NCBI GenBank assembly: GCA_965262055.1
Contig: CBDHEI010000002.1
Coordinates: 1,240,001 to 1,304,000, forward strand
From: G958296245 sp965262055
Lineage (GTDB): Bacteria; Chloroflexota; Dehalococcoidia; Lucifugimonadales; G958296245
DNA: 64,000 nt
Direction: 5' to 3'
How positions within the stretch are numbered: the stretch's first letter is position 1; the number at the start of each line of letters is the position of its first letter. The position numbers and the translations under genes were made by a program. Under the pieces are notes generated by a model. It searched no databases and had not been told where the DNA came from. It was given only the letters and a program-made list of their open reading frames with translations. Shown piece after piece: positions 62,238 through 64,000 of the stretch.

Positions 62238-62512
62238 TCGTACGCATCCTGACCGAGGGCCAGTTCAACCTCCCGGGCGCCTACGTCGACGAGCTCAACG
62301 AGATCGACAACAAGCTCGTGGAGGTCGTCGGGAACGACGACGCCGAGCAGTTCCCGAAGGTGCTCAAGAGCATGCTCGACCTCGTGAGGGAGAATGGGAC
62401 CCCCGTGCCGTTGGACGAGCTTGTCGAGTCCGACCTCGTCCTCCCCGAGCCGGACATCACCCTCCGAGAGGCCGAGGAGATATTCACCGGCGAGGGCCTG
62501 ATCCCCGACTAG
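62234..62512 (+). CDS. PspA-associated protein PspAA
   Basis: 92 aa, acidic. MIVRILTEGQFNLPGAYVDE, then LNEIDNKLVEVVGNDDAEQF, matches the PspAA domain, which occurs directly after pspA in many actinobacteria and Chloroflexota. It is thought to modulate PspA. Start overlaps the pspA stop. Confidence 0.85.
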   Translation: MIVRILTEGQFNLPGAYVDELNEIDNKLVEVVGNDDAEQFPKVLKSMLDLVRENGTPVPLDELVESDLVLPEPDITLREAEEIFTGEGLIPD

Positions 62513-62613
62513 ACACGCTGGGCCGCATCTACAGGACTGCCTTCGACGCGCCTTTGAGCGGTGTGTGTAGCCGCCGCCGTTTTGCACTGCTATTCCGCAT
62601 TGGGTGACGGGCT

Positions 62614-63042
62614 ATGGGTTCGTTTGACAACGTAAGCGTCTACGAAAGGCTCGGCGTTCGCCCTTCGATTAACGCCGTCGGCACCGGCACGGTGGTCGGC
62701 GGCTCAGCCCCCCCGAAGATCGTACGTGAGAAGATGGAGGAGGCCAGCTGGAGCTTCACCGACATGGGTGAGCCCCTGACCAGGGCCGGCGCTTTCGTCG
62801 CCGACCTCATAGGCGTTGAGGCGGCCTCCATCACGTCCGGCGGGGCCGCCGGTCTTGCCCTGAGCGGCGCGGCCTGTATCGCGGGCAGCGACCCCGACAA
62901 GCTGAGCAGGCTGCCCGACACCACGGGGATGAAGAGCGATATCCTGGTCCAGAAGAAACACTTCGCCGACTACGACCGCATCCTGGCGTCGTCGGGCGCC
63001 AGGCGCGTCGAGGTGAGCGGAGCCCCTCTGCCGGGAGTCTGA
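62614..63042 (+). pseudogene. N-terminal fragment of a SelA-like PLP enzyme
   Basis: 142 aa. YERLGVRPSINAVGTGTVVG near residue 9, then GVEAASITSGGAAGLALSGA and TTGMKSDILVQKKHFADYDR, match the N-terminal third of the SelA/DgaE group (about 380-400 aa). The lysine-bearing active-site region and C-terminal domain are missing; the frame ends at a TGA 108 bp before leuD. A 3' deletion is likely. Protein, if made, should be inactive. Confidence 0.7.
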
Positions 63043-63150
63043 GGGTGTCCCTCAGATATAATTCTCTCTCTTCCTGAGAGGGAGACGGGGATCAAAGAAA
63101 GGTCTGGAGGAGTTCTTCCGAAGCCTGCTAGAGAGTGAAGGAGAGATAGC

Positions 63151-63780
63151 ATGGAACCCATCGCAAAGCACACCGGTATCGTCGCCCCCATGGACAGGGT
63201 CAACGTCGACACCGACCAGATTATCCCCAAACAGTTCCTCAAGAGGATCGAGAGGACCGGCTTCGGCCAGTTCCTCTTCTTCGACTGGCGGTTCAACAGC
63301 GACGGCAGCCTCAACCCGGACTTCGAGCTCAACAGGCACGAGTACCGGGGAGCCTCGATCCTCGCCGCCGGCCGGAACTTCGGCTCAGGCTCGTCGCGAG
63401 AGCATGCGCCCTGGGCGCTACTCGACTACGGCTTCAGGTGCATCCTCGCCGTATCGTTCGCCGACATATTCCACAGGAACTGCCTCGAGAACGGCATCGT
63501 CCCCGCCCTCGTGCCCGAAAAGCACATGCAGCTGATACTGGACACGGCTTCGGCAGTGCCCGGCTGGGAGCTGACCGTCGACCTGGAGAAGTGCCGCATC
63601 AGGGACGACCGGGGACTCGACATCCCGTTCGTGGTCCACGAGGACCCGGCCACACACGAGTTCCGCCGCCACTGCCTGCTCAACGGCCTCGACGACATCT
63701 CGTTGACCCTGCAGCACGAGGACAAGATCGCAGCCTTCGAGTCCCGCCGCAGCAAGCACGGCGGCATCCTGACAGCCTAG
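63151..63780 (+). CDS. leuD: 3-isopropylmalate dehydratase small subunit
   Basis: 209 aa. Small subunit of the LeuCD isomerase in leucine synthesis. VNVDTDQIIPKQFLKRI near residue 13, GRNFGSGSSREHAPWALLDY near 76 and FADIFHRNCLENGIVPAL near 105 are the signature blocks. AAGGAGAG precedes the ATG. The large subunit leuC is not adjacent; a truncated SelA-like gene occupies the position upstream. Confidence 0.95.
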   Translation: MEPIAKHTGIVAPMDRVNVDTDQIIPKQFLKRIERTGFGQFLFFDWRFNSDGSLNPDFELNRHEYRGASILAAGRNFGSGSSREHAPWALLDYGFRCILAVSFADIFHRNCLENGIVPALVPEKHMQLILDTASAVPGWELTVDLEKCRIRDDRGLDIPFVVHEDPATHEFRRHCLLNGLDDISLTLQHEDKIAAFESRRSKHGGILTA

Positions 63781-63797
63781 CGCCCCGTAGAGCCGCT

Positions 63798-64000
63798 CTA
63801 CTCCCTGTTCACCCTCGCCGTGACGATGAGGTGCTCTATCCACTCCTCGCCGTCGTTGATTAGCTGGTGCCGTGACATGGGCGGGACGTGCACCGCGTCC
63901 CCCTTGGCCACCTCGTGGATGACGTCGTCTATCTTCATCTTGCCGCGCCCGGCCGTGAAGTAGTACACTTGCTCCGTATCCTCGTGCAGGTGGTAGTCCC
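63798..64000 (-). CDS. cupin-domain protein (partial)
   Basis: The last 67 residues of a minus-strand gene entering from the right edge. DYHLHEDTEQVYYFTAGRG, then VAKGDAVHVPPMSRHQLIND, has the two cupin motifs (HxHxxxE near the start and PxxxxH). Small beta-barrel, metal-binding. Function not determinable from this piece. Confidence 0.8.
   Translation of the reverse strand, partial: DYHLHEDTEQVYYFTAGRGKMKIDDVIHEVAKGDAVHVPPMSRHQLINDGEEWIEHLIVTARVNRE

Overview
The window is high-GC bacterial chromosome. Gene content points to a Chloroflexota member of the Dehalococcoidia/SAR202 kind: a bL25-bL32-DUF177-FabD-NusB-AcpP core, a PyrR-led pyr cluster, a fused GlcD/GlcF-type FAD/Fe-S oxidoreductase, a DUF1800/NHL/DUF1501 cluster, TlpA-like lipoproteins and many free-living-type catabolic genes. 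This placement is inferred from gene content; no 16S or other marker was available. No rRNA, tRNA or CRISPR array was seen.

Layout. 1-2.6 kb: a zinc alcohol dehydrogenase, a P-loop-like protein and bL25. 2.6-12.6 kb is a decayed accessory region: a nest of three IS1380-type elements (one inserted inside another, a third truncated), a second intact IS copy, and gene remnants (GNAT, CocE-like, CBS domain) around an EEP phosphatase/nuclease. 12.6-22.5 kb: sialidase-like, HD-domain, AIPR-type defence candidate on A/T-richer DNA, Gfo/Idh/MocA oxidoreductase, DUF1800-NHL-DUF1501 cluster and a TauE exporter. 22.7-34.0 kb is bracketed by IS copies 3 and 4 and holds a methyltransferase-thiD pair, a two-subunit CoA-transferase, a cation/proton antiporter and the large FAD/Fe-S oxidoreductase. 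34-42.7 kb: triple-Cache lipoprotein, GH32-like propeller, two thioredoxin-fold lipoproteins, bioY, and an M16 peptidase.

43-50.3 kb is housekeeping: an attenuator-controlled pyrR-pyrB-nudix-pyrC-DUF2325-like operon, then the DUF177-rpmF-fabD-nusB-acpP operon, which diverges from an HU gene with two recognisable sigma-70-like promoters back to back. 50.5-64 kb: a methyltransferase remnant, a heterodimeric ABC exporter, Kelch lipoprotein, rdgB-moaA, a DUF3800 gene split by an IS5-type element, transketolase, a PspA-PspAA stress cluster, a truncated SelA-like gene, leuD and a partial cupin.

The most notable signals are: (i) two dispersed intergenic elements about 40 kb apart that share a promoter-proximal palindrome-like box, opposed clusters of short repeats at about 10-bp spacing, and a 16-nt core; (ii) a PyrR attenuator whose terminator hairpin contains the ribosome-binding site of pyrR, with the T-tract running straight into a TTG start; (iii) four near-identical IS1380-type copies whose variants fail a four-gamete test, one of which lacks a matching target duplication. 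The copies may therefore have exchanged sequence, or the assembly may have been joined through them.
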